From Diplonema japonicum (taxonomy: Eukaryota; Euglenozoa; Diplonemea; Diplonemida; Diplonemidae): a stretch of DNA of 64,000 nucleotides. This document shows, one piece after another, positions 33,713 through 43,944 of the stretch. Made by a program: the position numbers and the translations under genes. Numbering within the stretch: the first letter of the stretch is position 1; every line of letters begins with the position of its first letter. The notes below the pieces were generated by a model that was not told where the DNA came from, ran no database searches, and saw only the letters and a program-made list of their open reading frames with translations. The stretch spans positions 1 to 64,000 of the forward strand of contig OZ025693.1 in the NCBI GenBank assembly GCA_964019335.1, written 5' to 3'.

Positions 33713-34788
33713 TTGTTCAATGTTCTATCTCCATCGTTCTTTGTTCTCTTTTTTATTTTTTTCTTCTCCCTCCTTGGATCTTTGGGGTGGGGGAGATACG
33801 AGATAAAAGGAGGCCAATGTTGGTGGCGCCCTGCACAAGCACTGTGTACGGGCTGGCAAAAGCATAATAGAACAGGAAAGTATATAAAAAAAAAATAGGG
33901 AAAAAAAAGCTATAAAAGGGGGAAAAAAAAGACGGGCTGGCAGAGCCCATTATTGGGAGATAACAAAAGAAAATCGAGGGGCGGGGGGCGGGGGGGGGAG
34001 GGGAAGCGAGAGTGAGCACGAGAGACCTATGTTAAAAAAAGATAATAACAAAAAAAAAAAAAATTCCCCCCTTTCCCTTCCCTTCCCTCTCACCAAATCT
34101 CTTTATCCACACAACAAGCACGCGGTACATTTTCGCTCACACATTACCACACCCTTCTTTCTAAAAGGGAAGAATAAAATACACAAACAAATAAAAGGAG
34201 AGGGGCGTCAGGGGCTTAGGGTACTATCACGTGTGGTATTGACAGCTATCCATCCTTGTTCTTCGTTCTTTGCTGCCATAAGCACTTTGAAATCCCACAA
34301 GGCTATAACAAAAATAAAGGCCCTCTCACTTTTTTCCTCGTTTTCATTATCAGGCTAGAAGAATGGATCAGCCCCTTCCCTCCTTTTAAATTTTGATTTC
34401 TTTGCCAGTTATTTATTTAACATTTTCTTTTTTGGTTTAAGGGGGGCTTTTGAGATGGGGATGGGGGGGGGATTTCTTTTTTTTTTTCCTTCCCTCCCCT
34501 AAAAATAGGAGTAGTACAAACTGCTCCCTTAATTTCTTTTTTCCTTTTTTAAAATTTCCCGAATGTTCGTCCTAATTGCCACCTTCTTCTTTTTTTTTTT
34601 CCCGCCCCCTCTTTTTTTGTTTTTCTTTCTTTGAGCAAAGCAAGGATAAAAAAAAAAAAAAACATGATGGGAGCAACGACCCCACCACAGAAAAAAAAAA
34701 ATAACGGATTGAAACGAATCTTTTTTTTTTTATTCCCCATTTTCCTCTTTGCTTTTCTAAAAATCTTCTTTCCCAAAAAAAAAAAAGA
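33713..34788. other. Spacer with SINE-like fragment
   Basis: No gene seen. Positions 33804-33847 match the right-hand end module of the SINE-like repeat found at 48438 and 59474. The rest is homopolymer-rich with mixed low-complexity sequence. Confidence 0.6.
33804..33847. repeat. SINE-like repeat, end-module fragment
   Basis: A GGAGGCC-(6 to 7 bases)-GGCGGCGCC-like block and CCTGCACAAG match the left ends of the copies at 48438 and 59474, with several substitutions. The copy stops where the shared central module would begin. Confidence 0.7.
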
Positions 34789-35127
34789 AAACTCAAAGTA
34801 CAGGACAAGCCCCCCGCTAGAGGGCCGCCCTATGGGAGGGGGGGGTCTATCTGTTAATACTCCCCTTCTGGAGCATTGCTTTCATCCCGATTGAAGCCGT
34901 GAGCGTCTTGTGGAGTCGTGTGATGCGGTCCCGCTTGTAGTCGGCTTTCAATTCCATTAGCTTGTCGTGCGTGGAGCGGGTGGCGAAAATAGGCCTCCTG
35001 GAGAAACCAATAGCTGCCTTTCCTCCAATGGCGATGAGGGACTTCACTCTTTTTCTCTCGTCCGCTGGGAAGGGGCGTCGCTTCTTCCGTGCCCTGCATG
35101 CTGTATTTATCTTTACGATGAGAGCTT
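34789..35127 (-). repeat. Dispersed 340-bp segment, copy A (short ORF)
   Basis: Almost identical to 63299-63633, 28.5 kb away in the same orientation, differing by a few substitutions and a G-run length change. The minus strand encodes about 95 residues ending MLQKGSINR, including a basic stretch (KINTACRARKKRRPFPADER) and a helical region. The frame is not convincing as a complete gene because its upstream part differs between copies. The 3' non-coding part ends in ACTTTGAG followed by a T tract, like the LINE ends here, so a 5'-truncated retroelement tail is a reasonable guess. Confidence 0.85.
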
Positions 35128-35263
35128 CCCGGCGAAAAAGGGTAGGTGGCAAAGAATTAAATTAAAAAGAAACACTGCATATCGAATGTCACTGCTTTCT
35201 TTTTTTTTTTTTTTTTTTTTTTTGGGATAGAACGATGATTTTTTTTGTTTCTTTTTTTTTTTT

Positions 35264-36748
35264 CTAAAGGTTTTCCGCAGTACCGTAACCAGCCTGATTC
35301 TGAGCGGCTTGTGAAAGACCACCACTGTTTTTTTTTTTTTTCCTTTCCCCCTCCCCCCCTTTATCTTCATACCTCTGTTCCGCCGGATCAAAAGGTGCCG
35401 GTGCATACTTATCACTGTACACAGCGTACCCTGTTTGCCCACCCATGATCTTTGCCTTGAGGAAGTCCAGCCCCTCAGACATAAGCTTCGGCAGCTCCAT
35501 CCACCATGTGTGGTTGGGCATGAGCTCAGGGCAACCTCTAGCCCCATTGGTGTACTTGAAGGCTACGCCAAAGATGCAGTAGGTGGCACCCAGTGAGAAG
35601 AACAAAACAAGGAACACACCCCCCCCTGTCAGGGAGTCGTCGTTGCTGCCGCTCGGCGGTGGGGTGAAGCTGACCGCCGTGAAGTCCATTTTGACAGAGA
35701 CCCCACAGGTCCTCGGGTACTGGCCTATGTCCGAGCAGTCTTGAGAGCAGCAGTAGTCCCCGTCACATGCACCCTCCCGGTTGCACATCTGGTACCCCTC
35801 CATGCACATTTGAATGCCGTCCTTGTCCTTACAGCATGAAGGGTCAGCCGTCCCGTTGCACTCAATGCCGTTCTTGCAAGCAAGCATGTCCGGCGCTCCA
35901 CTTGTGTCTCTGAAGGGACACACGGTGCCCGCCACAGGGGGCGACGCCTTCCAGTCCACAATGATGTCGCTTGTCTCCATCACGGTGAAGGTGAAGTTGG
36001 TTGGGTTCTTCGTCAAAAACACCCTTTTGACCTTCGAGAGGTCGGGTCCCGATAGGGCGCCTACCTTAGGAATGTCCCCAGACGGGAAGCTACCGGGCGT
36101 GATCGTGACACTGGTTTATTTTTATTTTACTTTTTTTTCCCTCATACAGCACGCCCTCATCGGGGCCTTTTGGAACCTGCACGTTCCAACCAGAAGTCGT
36201 ACGGCTTGCCAGCGAACCTAGCATGATGTAGATCTCGCCCCTGAAGGAGGTGTCGGGGAGGTGGTTGACCGCATCGGTGGCGGTGAAGGAAGGCGGGTCC
36301 ACGTCACTGCCCGCCTCGTACGCGTTGACCATGTAGTTCACGGGGCTCGGGGAAGAGGCTGCGAGCTTCACGCTCAGCTGGAAATGCGTGCCAGGAACGT
36401 ACTGAGTGTTCTGGATGAAGACAGAAAGACTGGTTGCGAACTGCACCTTCGTCGTGTTCATGTTGGTCACCGTGAATTCTGTTCGTGTGTTGTGTCACCT
36501 CTCATGACATACCAAGGCCAGGGACGGCCAATGAGGCCGGAATGGGCATCACATCGAACACGAGAGAGTTCGGTGTCGCGACCTCATCGTATACCAAGGT
36601 GTATAGCTGTTCCCCGTCAGGGGATATGGTCGCTGACTCGGGGACACTTATTTTCACTGTTTAGTGTAGGTAAGAAAATGGGGTGGGGACACATACACGC
36701 ACTGACTTGCGCGGCCACCACCGCTACTACTGCCATTCGAAAGGCCAT
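35264..36748 (-). CDS. Type I sorting receptor, Atg27/M6PR-like
   Basis: 441 aa from five exons: 36748-36697, 36656-36513, 36478-36148, 36110-35373 and 35334-35264 as the region of the last exon (boundary at 35324 by frame count). Introns of 34-48 nt start GTATGTGT, GTATGTCA, GTATGAGG and GTATGAAG. A signal peptide MAFRMAVVAVVAAQVSA leads a luminal domain with an Ig/MRH-like beta-rich region, then a 14-Cys stretch at about residues 250-320 (CCKDKDGIQMC, DGDYCCSQDC). A transmembrane helix (GGGVFLVLFFSLGATYCIFG) is followed by GARGCPELMPNHTWWMELP, the juxtamembrane signature of Atg27 and mannose-6-phosphate-receptor-like proteins. It probably cycles between Golgi, endosomes and vacuole. The tail ends GYGTAENL. 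The specific cargo is unknown. Confidence 0.8.
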
Positions 36749-36927
36749 GTTGCTCCCCTGTCCTGTTTAATGTCTTTCCGAGTTGTTTCTTTTTCATTAA
36801 ATTAGTATTTTCTTTTCTTTTCCATTCGTTCTACTCATAACAAAGGGATGGGAGGGGGTGGGGGAAAATAGTACAATCTAACTTAAAGAAGAACGACGGG
36901 GGATGTTGATGAGGACGCGCAACGACC

Positions 36928-37733
36928 TCATGTCAGCACCTCCTCTCGCACCCACTTCACAGACTCCACGATCTCGCCCTGCTGGTCACGGTCCACGACA
37001 CGCTTCCACTTCACAGTAGGGTCGTAGGCTTGATGGGGGACGTTGGAAGGGAGCATCTGACCCCCAGGGCTGGACACTATGTCTTGGTACCCATTGGGCC
37101 TGTTGTACTGGTAGGGGGATCCCCTTGAAAGGGGTGTCGTTGCGATTTGAAGCCCTGTTTTTGTCTCTTTTTTTGTCTCCCATTCATTTCCCATGTCTGC
37201 ATACCTCGGTGTGGTGTCATTTGATTTGCCATGTACCGTGGGTCCTCACGTGCTGTAGCCATGTACCGTGGGTCCTCACGAGGTGCCATGTACCGTGGGT
37301 CCTCACGAGGGACGGATGCAGGGGGGGGTGGGGGAGGCCATTGGGGTCGTTGTTGCGGAGGTCGTGCAAACCCCCCGAATGCATCCGGTGTCTCGAGGGG
37401 CAGCCTTTCGCCTGTTCGGTACTGGTGCGCGTATTGCCCTGGTGTGAGGGCAGGCTGGTGGGGGTTACCCCCGCTTGGCAGGGTGTGCCTACTGTATTGA
37501 TTACTACCCCTAGTACCCGCGAGCGTGAGCCTCAGCAACGCGCTCTTCTTGATCTCCTGGACTTGTTTGTCTATTTCCGGGTTGGTGCTGCTCGCCCCTG
37601 CAGGCACCGACAGTAGATCCCCAGCAACAGGAGGGGGTGCTGCAGGGCCAGGATCAAGCGACAGACCGTTGCCGCCTTCTTTCACGCTGCCACGCATGCT
37701 TTCTGCATACAGGCTTCCCCCTGCCTCGCTCAT
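36928..37733 (-). CDS. Proline-rich protein with REDPRYMA repeats
   Basis: 251 aa from exons 37733-37205 and 37154-36928; the 50-nt intron starts GTATGCAGAC and ends AAACAG. The ATG at 37733 lies 12 bases past a CCACAG acceptor-like site. The sequence is Pro/Gly-rich with a PPPPPPP run near residue 150 and three near-perfect tandem REDPRYMA units at about 155-185. After the splice, a C-terminal block of ordinary composition (DPTVKWKRVVDRDQQGEIVE, ending VREEVLT) is probably the conserved part. No family is recognised. It lies between the sorting receptor and the K/G-rich protein. Confidence 0.75.
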
Positions 37734-37862
37734 GGTGACCGCTCTTCCTGTGGAGGCGGTAGGATGCAAAGAACATAAAACATCAAGAAAGCCACACTAC
37801 ACACTACTCTGAACGAGTTAAAAAAAAAAAAAAAAAAAGTTAAAAAGAGAGAACACTCCTCA

Positions 37863-38448
37863 CTAGTTATCGTCTGCGTCTGCTTCGGGTTGTTTCTTGC
37901 TGTCATCCGCTTCCTCGTCTTCCTGGGAGGATAAGGGGGAGTAAAACAAAACATAACAACAAATTATACCATTTCTTCAGGTCTTTCAGGTTCTTTTTCT
38001 TCCTGTTTGGGAGCCTCGGGTTGTGTCTCTTCCTTTACCTGCTTGTCTTCATCCATGTTGTCAACCTTTGGGGCTTCTTCTTCTTCTTCTTCTTCTTCTT
38101 TTTTTACTTCTTTTTCTTGTTGTTGTTGTTGTTGTTGCTGCTGTTCTTCCTCTTCTTTCTGTTGCTGTTCTCTCTCCAATAGTAGTCGTTTTTCTTCCAA
38201 GAATTGCTGCTGCTGTATCTCTCTGTGCCTCCTTCTCTCCTCCGCTATTTTTTGCCGCATTTCGACCTGCAAACAGAAGTTCTCCCCCACCCCCCACCCA
38301 CAACGCAACACACCTGAAGCTTCCGTCTCTTCTTCGCTAACTGTTTCCCTTGCTCTTCTTCAAACTGCTCCAGAGTAGACATGGGTATGCCATCGTACAA
38401 ACCTTGAAGTTCCACAGGCTCCTGAGGGAAAGGAGAGATGCACGTTTC

Positions 38449-38483
<35 letters not shown>

Positions 38484-39060
38484 ATACTTGAAGAAGTTCA
38501 GGAGGTGGGTTTGCAATAGGGATGTTGTAAGGGTTGAGGACCTCAGGAGGGGGGAAGGCCTGGGGGGGCATCATGTCTCCTCGTGCTCCCTTGCCACCCA
38601 TGCCCATGTTCATCCCCATGCCCATGCCCAGTCCGTGGTTGGGTGGCCCAGTGTTGAGGAAGGAAGCAAAACCACCGAGGCCGCCCATAGGAGACATTTG
38701 ATGGGAAAAATTTCCCTTGAACCCTCCCTTCCCGCCTTTCATCCCTTTCATCCCCTTTCCGAAATCATCCCCTTTGAACCCGCCTTTGAAAAACCCTTTA
38801 CCTTTACCCTTGCCCTTGAAATGGGGCGGATGTTGTTGGTGGTGGTGGTGTGGTGGTTGTTGTTGTTGCTGTGGGTGGTTCTCTTTTTTTTCCTCTTTTC
38901 CTTCAAATTTGTAACATACCATCACATCCCCGCCGGGTGGTGGCGGTGGGGGTGGGGGCGGTATCCCCTCACTTCCTGCAGGTACGGCCGGGGGCTGTAT
39001 TGGCATTCCACCTAGATCCCCCAGTGGCGGTGCCGCCAGACTACCAATATCCATGTCCAT
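37863..39060 (-). CDS. K/G-, Q- and E-rich low-complexity protein
   Basis: 345 aa from exons 39060-38488, 38421-38314, 38266-37970 and 37922-37863. Introns of 66, 47 and 47 nt start GTATGCAAAA, GTGTGTTGCG and GTATAATTTG. The N-terminus is Pro-rich with a nine-Pro run, followed by KGKGKGKGFFKGGFKG and Met/Gly-rich stretches. The middle exon LYDGIPMSTLEQFEEEQGK is the only ordinary sequence. The C-terminus is a charged coiled coil with Gln runs and a Glu-rich tail. The composition suggests an RNA-granule or RNA-binding protein. The frame stays open upstream of the ATG to a CCATAG site, which would add EENYPNSARH, so a first exon may be missing. Confidence 0.7.
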
Positions 39061-39650
39061 GTGGCGTGCACTGTTGGGGTAGTTTTCTTCCTATGGAAGT
39101 GTAAAAAATGAGATAAAGAAGAAAGAGAACAACTTTTTTTTCTTCTTTCTTTTTTTTTTTTTTTTTTTTTTTGGCATTTATTCCTAAAAGCAACGGGGGA
39201 AAAAAAGATTTGTTTGGCGCTCACATGTGTGCGCACGAGCGGGGGGGGGGGGGGGGGGGGAAGAAGCAAAAAAAATAATAAGAAAGTCACACTTTTCTTT
39301 TCTTTTCGTTTCTTTTTTTTTTTCACAGCATGCACGTTATACCGAGACCAATCGTCTTATTGGTCAAACTTGGTCAAAAATATTTTGGTATTTTAGTACC
39401 AGTAGATGTTTTGCAATGCCTGTTTTTTTTTTTTTTTTTTTTTTTTTTCTTTTTTTTTTTTTCTTTTTTTTTTTTTTTTCTTCTTCTTTTTGACATCTCA
39501 AAAAAAAAAAAAAAAAGAAAAACGCTACGGTTTTCGATACAACGTGTACGCTATGTATTCTTTCTTTTTTTTTTCTTCTCTTTTTTTTTTTTTTTTTTTT
39601 CTCTTCTTTTTTTAAGGTTATTCTTTTTGAACAAAAAAAAAACTTTTTTT
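39061..39650. other. Homopolymer-rich spacer
   Basis: No complete gene. It may contain an upstream exon of the low-complexity protein, but I could not place it. Poly-T and poly-A tracts dominate 39420-39650. Confidence 0.55.
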
Positions 39651-39842
39651 TGATAATTCCGGTGTGCGGGTGGGTGCTCACCGTTCATGGAGAAATTCAC
39701 ACTAATCGGGGAGAAGAGTGGTCTCCTGTCGTAGCCTCCTGTCTCCTGTTGTCTGGCCTCAAGATGTCGTAGGTACACATTGTCTTTGCGTTGGCGGGGA
39801 AAGACAACATTCTGAATACGTCCTAAGATGTATCGCATCCTT
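39651..39842 (-). mobile_element. 3' fragment of the LINE family
   Basis: The minus strand encodes MRYILGRIQ and YDRRPLFS, matching the last residues of the LINE protein at 43998-45947, followed by its 3' tail (ATTAGTGTGAATTTC, then GAACGGTGAGCACCC). Compared with that copy it has internal deletions. The left side runs into an A/T tract and the right side into a long poly-A run. Confidence 0.85.
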
Positions 39843-39846
39843 CTGG

Positions 39847-39892
<46 letters not shown>

Positions 39893-39964
39893 CGCAAGAT
39901 TTTGAGGGGGCAAAAAAGAAAGAAAAAAAACATTTTTAGTACGCCCCCTCCCCCCCCTTTTTTT

Positions 39965-41768
39965 TCATCCAAGTCCAACCCTTTGCTTGCGATCAAGGCC
40001 AGCTTTAGTGAAAGCCAGGGCGCCAGGTAGTACCATGTCGCCACTGAGGACAGATTTTCTTTCCGATTCGGGAGTCTGTTAAGGTGTGTAAAAAAAAAAA
40101 GAATCCATACAAGATCAAATGCATGTTTGAACTTCCAGCAGCATAGGATGAACTCATCTGCGTTCTGTAGCTTCTGGAACGCCGCCCCAACCTCAGTGGC
40201 GGACTGGGAAAACAGATGCCCGCCGATCCCGAACAAAATACCAGCTGCGGCGCACCCAATTGCATTCCGAGCAGCAGCACACCCTCCAAGAGTTGCAGCA
40301 GCCAGGGCAGCTGGTACCACGCCTTTACACAAACCTTCCTGTCCGTCTTTCATCTTTTCAAGCAGTTCCAACCGTCTCTCCTCGCAATCGCTCACATGAG
40401 GGACCACCTCCTCTGCCCTGTCTCCAACAAACAGCCATTGGTACACATACTGAATGTGCCTGCATATTTTATTGCTTGGGCAGTTGCACACGTCCATCAT
40501 CCTGTGTGCCTTCCCGCCTGTTGCGCTGTTGCTGCCGATCATCCGCCTTCCAAAGACACCTAAGTCCACCGTGTACATCACCTCTTTGTTCGACTGGCTC
40601 TGCAGCATGATGCGTTCGCTGAATGGATCCGTGAGGTCCGCCTTGATGTACTTCCGGAAGGCAAGTGTTGTGTCGTCTGGAAAAAGAATTTCTTTTTTTT
40701 TTTTTTTTTAAATCCATTCATACTTTGTTGGTTGTTAAAAAGCGCTCCTGCAACACGGTAAACAGACAAAGCTGCAGAAACATGTTTCTTCATGGTGAAA
40801 GCTTTGAGCTCTTTGACGGACTCAGTGAGGTCGGTGCCTCGCTGAAGGGGTTGCAGAAGGCCTTCGCCAGTAATCCACCGGTGCTTAAGCGCTTCGGCGG
40901 CAGAAGGCCGGTGAGTCGGGTCCTTGGTGAGGAGCGAGGATATGAAGTGCTTCGCATCACTAGAAACAGCATCCCACACAGAGGGCGAGGGGAAACGGAT
41001 CCCGTTGTTGAGAATCTGTTGGAACAAAGAAGTTCGGGAGGTGCCTGCAAAAGGGAACTTCCCGCTCAGCATCACGTACAACACCACACCCAACGACCAT
41101 ATATCACACTTTGTATCGTAGTGGCCTGACTTTTTATTAAACTGCTGTCCGAAGGTTGCGGTGATAACCTCGGGGGCAAGGTAGCAGGGTGAACCGCAGG
41201 TTGTTTTCATGGGAGGACGGCATGCTAGTCCAAAATCAGCAATTACAACTTCGGTCATGGCTTTCATGTTGTCGGTGGTGTCGCTCATTTTGTTTTTGAG
41301 TAGCAGGTTTTCTGGTTTGATGTCACGATGTGCGATACCTGCGGTGTGCAGGTAGTCCAGGCCTGAGAGCAGGTTGCGAACTGCTTCGGCTGCCATTTCT
41401 TCGGTGTAGTGCCGCATCGCGATTATTCTGTTGAACAGTGTCCCGCCGTTGACCCTGTTCATCACGATGATAATGTTTTCGTCGCCCTCGTAGTTTCCGT
41501 ACAGGTAGATGATCCCTTTGTGGTTGAGATCCCGCATGATGTTCACCTCGTGCCAGATGTCCTTGAGCTCTCCTATGCCTGCCCTGCTTTTGTCTACTAG
41601 CTTCACGGCGAATTCTTCGTTTGTTGTGTTGTTCGTGCAGAGATGCACCGTTGCAAAAGCGCCTTCTCCTATTTTATTGAGAATCGTGTAATCCCGATAG
41701 AACGCATCCTCATTCCCCACCACCAATGGTTTCCTCTCAGAGATGGCCTTTTTTATCAAAGCTGCCAT
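39965..41768 (-). CDS. CaMK-like protein kinase with small-residue tail
   Basis: 573 aa from exons 41768-40724, 40676-40111 and 40075-39965. Introns of 47 and 35 nt start GTATGAATGG and GTATGGATTC. The kinase domain spans about residues 25-300: IGEGAFATVHLC, EEFAVKLVDKS, IAHRDIKPENLLL, IADFGLACRP and CGSPCYLAPEV, all intact, so it is probably active and of the CAMK group. The tail (about 350-573) contains a Cys-bearing block (DVCNCPSNKICRH) and a glycine/alanine-rich hydrophobic stretch (AALAAATLGGCAAARNAIGC, then AAAGILFGIGGHLF) resembling a membrane hairpin. No EF-hands are seen. The ATG directly follows a poly-A run. Confidence 0.85.
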
Positions 41769-42193
41769 TTTTTTTTTTTTTTCTGTTCTGTCCCCCACAG
41801 ACTTTTTTTTGAAAGAAGTAATTTGCGGTAACTGTTAACGAGAAGAATATTTAAAAAAAAAAAAACACTTAAAAAAAAGAAATTTTTGGAAGGGGGGGCG
41901 AGGGGGTATTTTCTTTTTAAATTCTTTTTTTTTTCTTCCTTTTTTTTTGTTTCCAAAAAAAAAAAAAAAAAAAAAAAAGAGAGAGAGAAAAAAACTCTTA
42001 CATAAGTCCCCCTTTGTTCCTTCTTTCTTTTTTTTTGTTTTTTTAAAATATTTACACAAAACTCCTTTTTTTTCCTTCTTTTTCTTTTTCAGGGGGGGGG
42101 GTACATTCAAAAAGCTTATTCAGCCGTTTCTTCTTCTTCCTCCTCCTGTGATTTCAGTTTTTTTTTTTTTCTTTCTCCTCCCCCTTTTTTTTT
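41769..42193. other. Homopolymer-rich gap
   Basis: Spacer of about 425 bases between RSP4/6 and the kinase gene, made of A, T, G and C runs. No gene seen. Confidence 0.7.
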
Positions 42194-43852
42194 TCACACC
42201 TTTTCATCTTCCGAATCCCCTTCTTTGGGTTCCTCCCCACGAAGGATTAGCTTTTCGAACATAGATGCTGGATCTGCGACCTCCTGCAAATCGTCGGTTT
42301 CCTGCAGAACAGGGGGCGGGAGGCGAGGCGCAAAGGCGGGGTCCGTTGACTTTAAACCATCGCCGAAATAAACACGACCGCTGGTGTTGCCAGATGATGC
42401 CCAAGAGCAGGCTCCGGGCCATCTCAAGGATTTGACTACCACCACACCGTGCTTGTGATACAGGTTGTTCGTGACTTCAGCTTTCCAAGCAGGGATGGTG
42501 AGCTTCCCTGGGTTGTCTTCTTCTTCTTCGTCTTCCTTGTCCTCTTCCTCTTCCTTTTCCTCACCCTCACCCTCTCCATCTTCATCCTCTTTCGGTTCTT
42601 GTGGTATTTTTATGGTCGCGTACTTAAGGTCGCCCACGACAGCTTGCAGTAGTTCCTTCTTTTCTTCTTGTTCTTTCTCTTCCTCTGCCTCGTCTTCCTC
42701 TGCGGCTTCTTCTTCTTCACCTTCAACTTCGGGTTTCGGTGGCAGCATGGTGCCTCTTCCAGTTTTGTAAATGTACATATCTGTGTGGACCCATTTCTCC
42801 CTGCTGGCCAGTGATGCTATGCCATCGTCCAACGTTATAGGCTTGGGTTGTGTTGTTAAGGGTTTGTACTTCAAGGGCCGTGTTTTGGGTTTGTTCTCAT
42901 CGTCTTCTTCTTCTTCTTCATCGTCGCCTTCGTCCTCATACAGTTCGACCTCCCCCTCGGGCATGATGTGAGTAGCTGCGGTGATCCTTGCAAGCTGTGC
43001 ACGAAGATAATTCGCCTCCGTACCAGGAAACGGCGGGTAACTATGCACGCTGCGGGTCAGGTCTCCAGTGAAATATTTTTTAATTTGCTTCGCGGTGGTT
43101 ACCTGTTGTGGGGTTACATCGGGAAGGGGCTTCCATGTTGCACCAGCGTATTCGCACACCCAATACGTGACTCTGTTCAAACCGACACCAGGCGGCTCGG
43201 TCTGTATAGGTACCTCGACGCCCTTCCTGGGAGGTCGTGCCATCGCGTACTTTTCCTCCCACATCTCCTCCCCTTCAGAAAGGTATCTTTTCGAGCAGGC
43301 TATGATGTAATTCTTCTCTGTTCCGAATATCTTCCCCCAGAAGGTAACGTCATCCACATTAAAGTCCATCGTGAGCTTTGTGAGGGCCTGTTGGATCATT
43401 AAGTACTCCTTTCGAGGTAAGCCGATACCAGCCATTTTGTGGTATTTAACGTCTTCAGAAAGAGGGCGGCATGGAGGGACGACAAGGGGTTTTACTGTAG
43501 TTGTGGTGACGGTTGTGAAAGGGGTTGGTTGATGGACTTCTGTTACGACCTCTGGTTCTGGGAGGGTGAATAAAGCTTGTTCTTCTTTTGCTCGTTTGAT
43601 GTCACGCTCGTCCACATCTGGTTTGGAGTATTTTATACCGCAGTCGGACTTCATCGGGTCGAAGCGTTGCTTCTTTATCCCTTCGCTAAACGCCGGGAAG
43701 CGGTTGATGTTTCGGCCGACACCGCCGGGGTTTTTTTCCACAGCGCTTTGCACCATGTTTACAATATGATCATACACACTGTAGCCTCCTTCTCCTGCTT
43801 TTAATAGAAACGCTTTCGCTTTGTTGAACTCATCTCTGTTTGATGTGCTCAT
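42194..43852 (-). CDS. Radial spoke head protein 4/6
   Basis: Component of the radial spoke head of motile 9+2 axonemes, which passes signals from the central pair to dynein arms. 552 aa in one exon. N-terminal LLKAGEGGYSVYDHIVNMVQ, mid-protein YWVCEYAGATWKPLPDVTP, and the family signature YPPFPGTEANYLRAQ at about residue 270 are all present. So are the C-terminal LKYATIKIP, WPGACSWASS and VYFGDGLKS. Three acidic inserts (Glu/Asp-rich, about residues 305-320, 405-425 and 450-480) enlarge it. The start ATG follows a poly-A run. This shows the organism builds a motile flagellum. Confidence 0.95.
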   Translation of the reverse strand: MSTSNRDEFNKAKAFLLKAGEGGYSVYDHIVNMVQSAVEKNPGGVGRNINRFPAFSEGIKKQRFDPMKSDCGIKYSKPDVDERDIKRAKEEQALFTLPEPEVVTEVHQPTPFTTVTTTTVKPLVVPPCRPLSEDVKYHKMAGIGLPRKEYLMIQQALTKLTMDFNVDDVTFWGKIFGTEKNYIIACSKRYLSEGEEMWEEKYAMARPPRKGVEVPIQTEPPGVGLNRVTYWVCEYAGATWKPLPDVTPQQVTTAKQIKKYFTGDLTRSVHSYPPFPGTEANYLRAQLARITAATHIMPEGEVELYEDEGDDEEEEEDDENKPKTRPLKYKPLTTQPKPITLDDGIASLASREKWVHTDMYIYKTGRGTMLPPKPEVEGEEEEAAEEDEAEEEKEQEEKKELLQAVVGDLKYATIKIPQEPKEDEDGEGEGEEKEEEEDKEDEEEEDNPGKLTIPAWKAEVTNNLYHKHGVVVVKSLRWPGACSWASSGNTSGRVYFGDGLKSTDPAFAPRLPPPVLQETDDLQEVADPASMFEKLILRGEEPKEGDSEDEKV

Positions 43853-43944
43853 TTTTTTTTTTTTTTTGTTACTTTTTTTTTTTTTTGTGATAATGTGAAT
43901 ATTGTCTTTTTTAAAGAAAAAAAAGAAAGAAAACAAAAAAAAAA

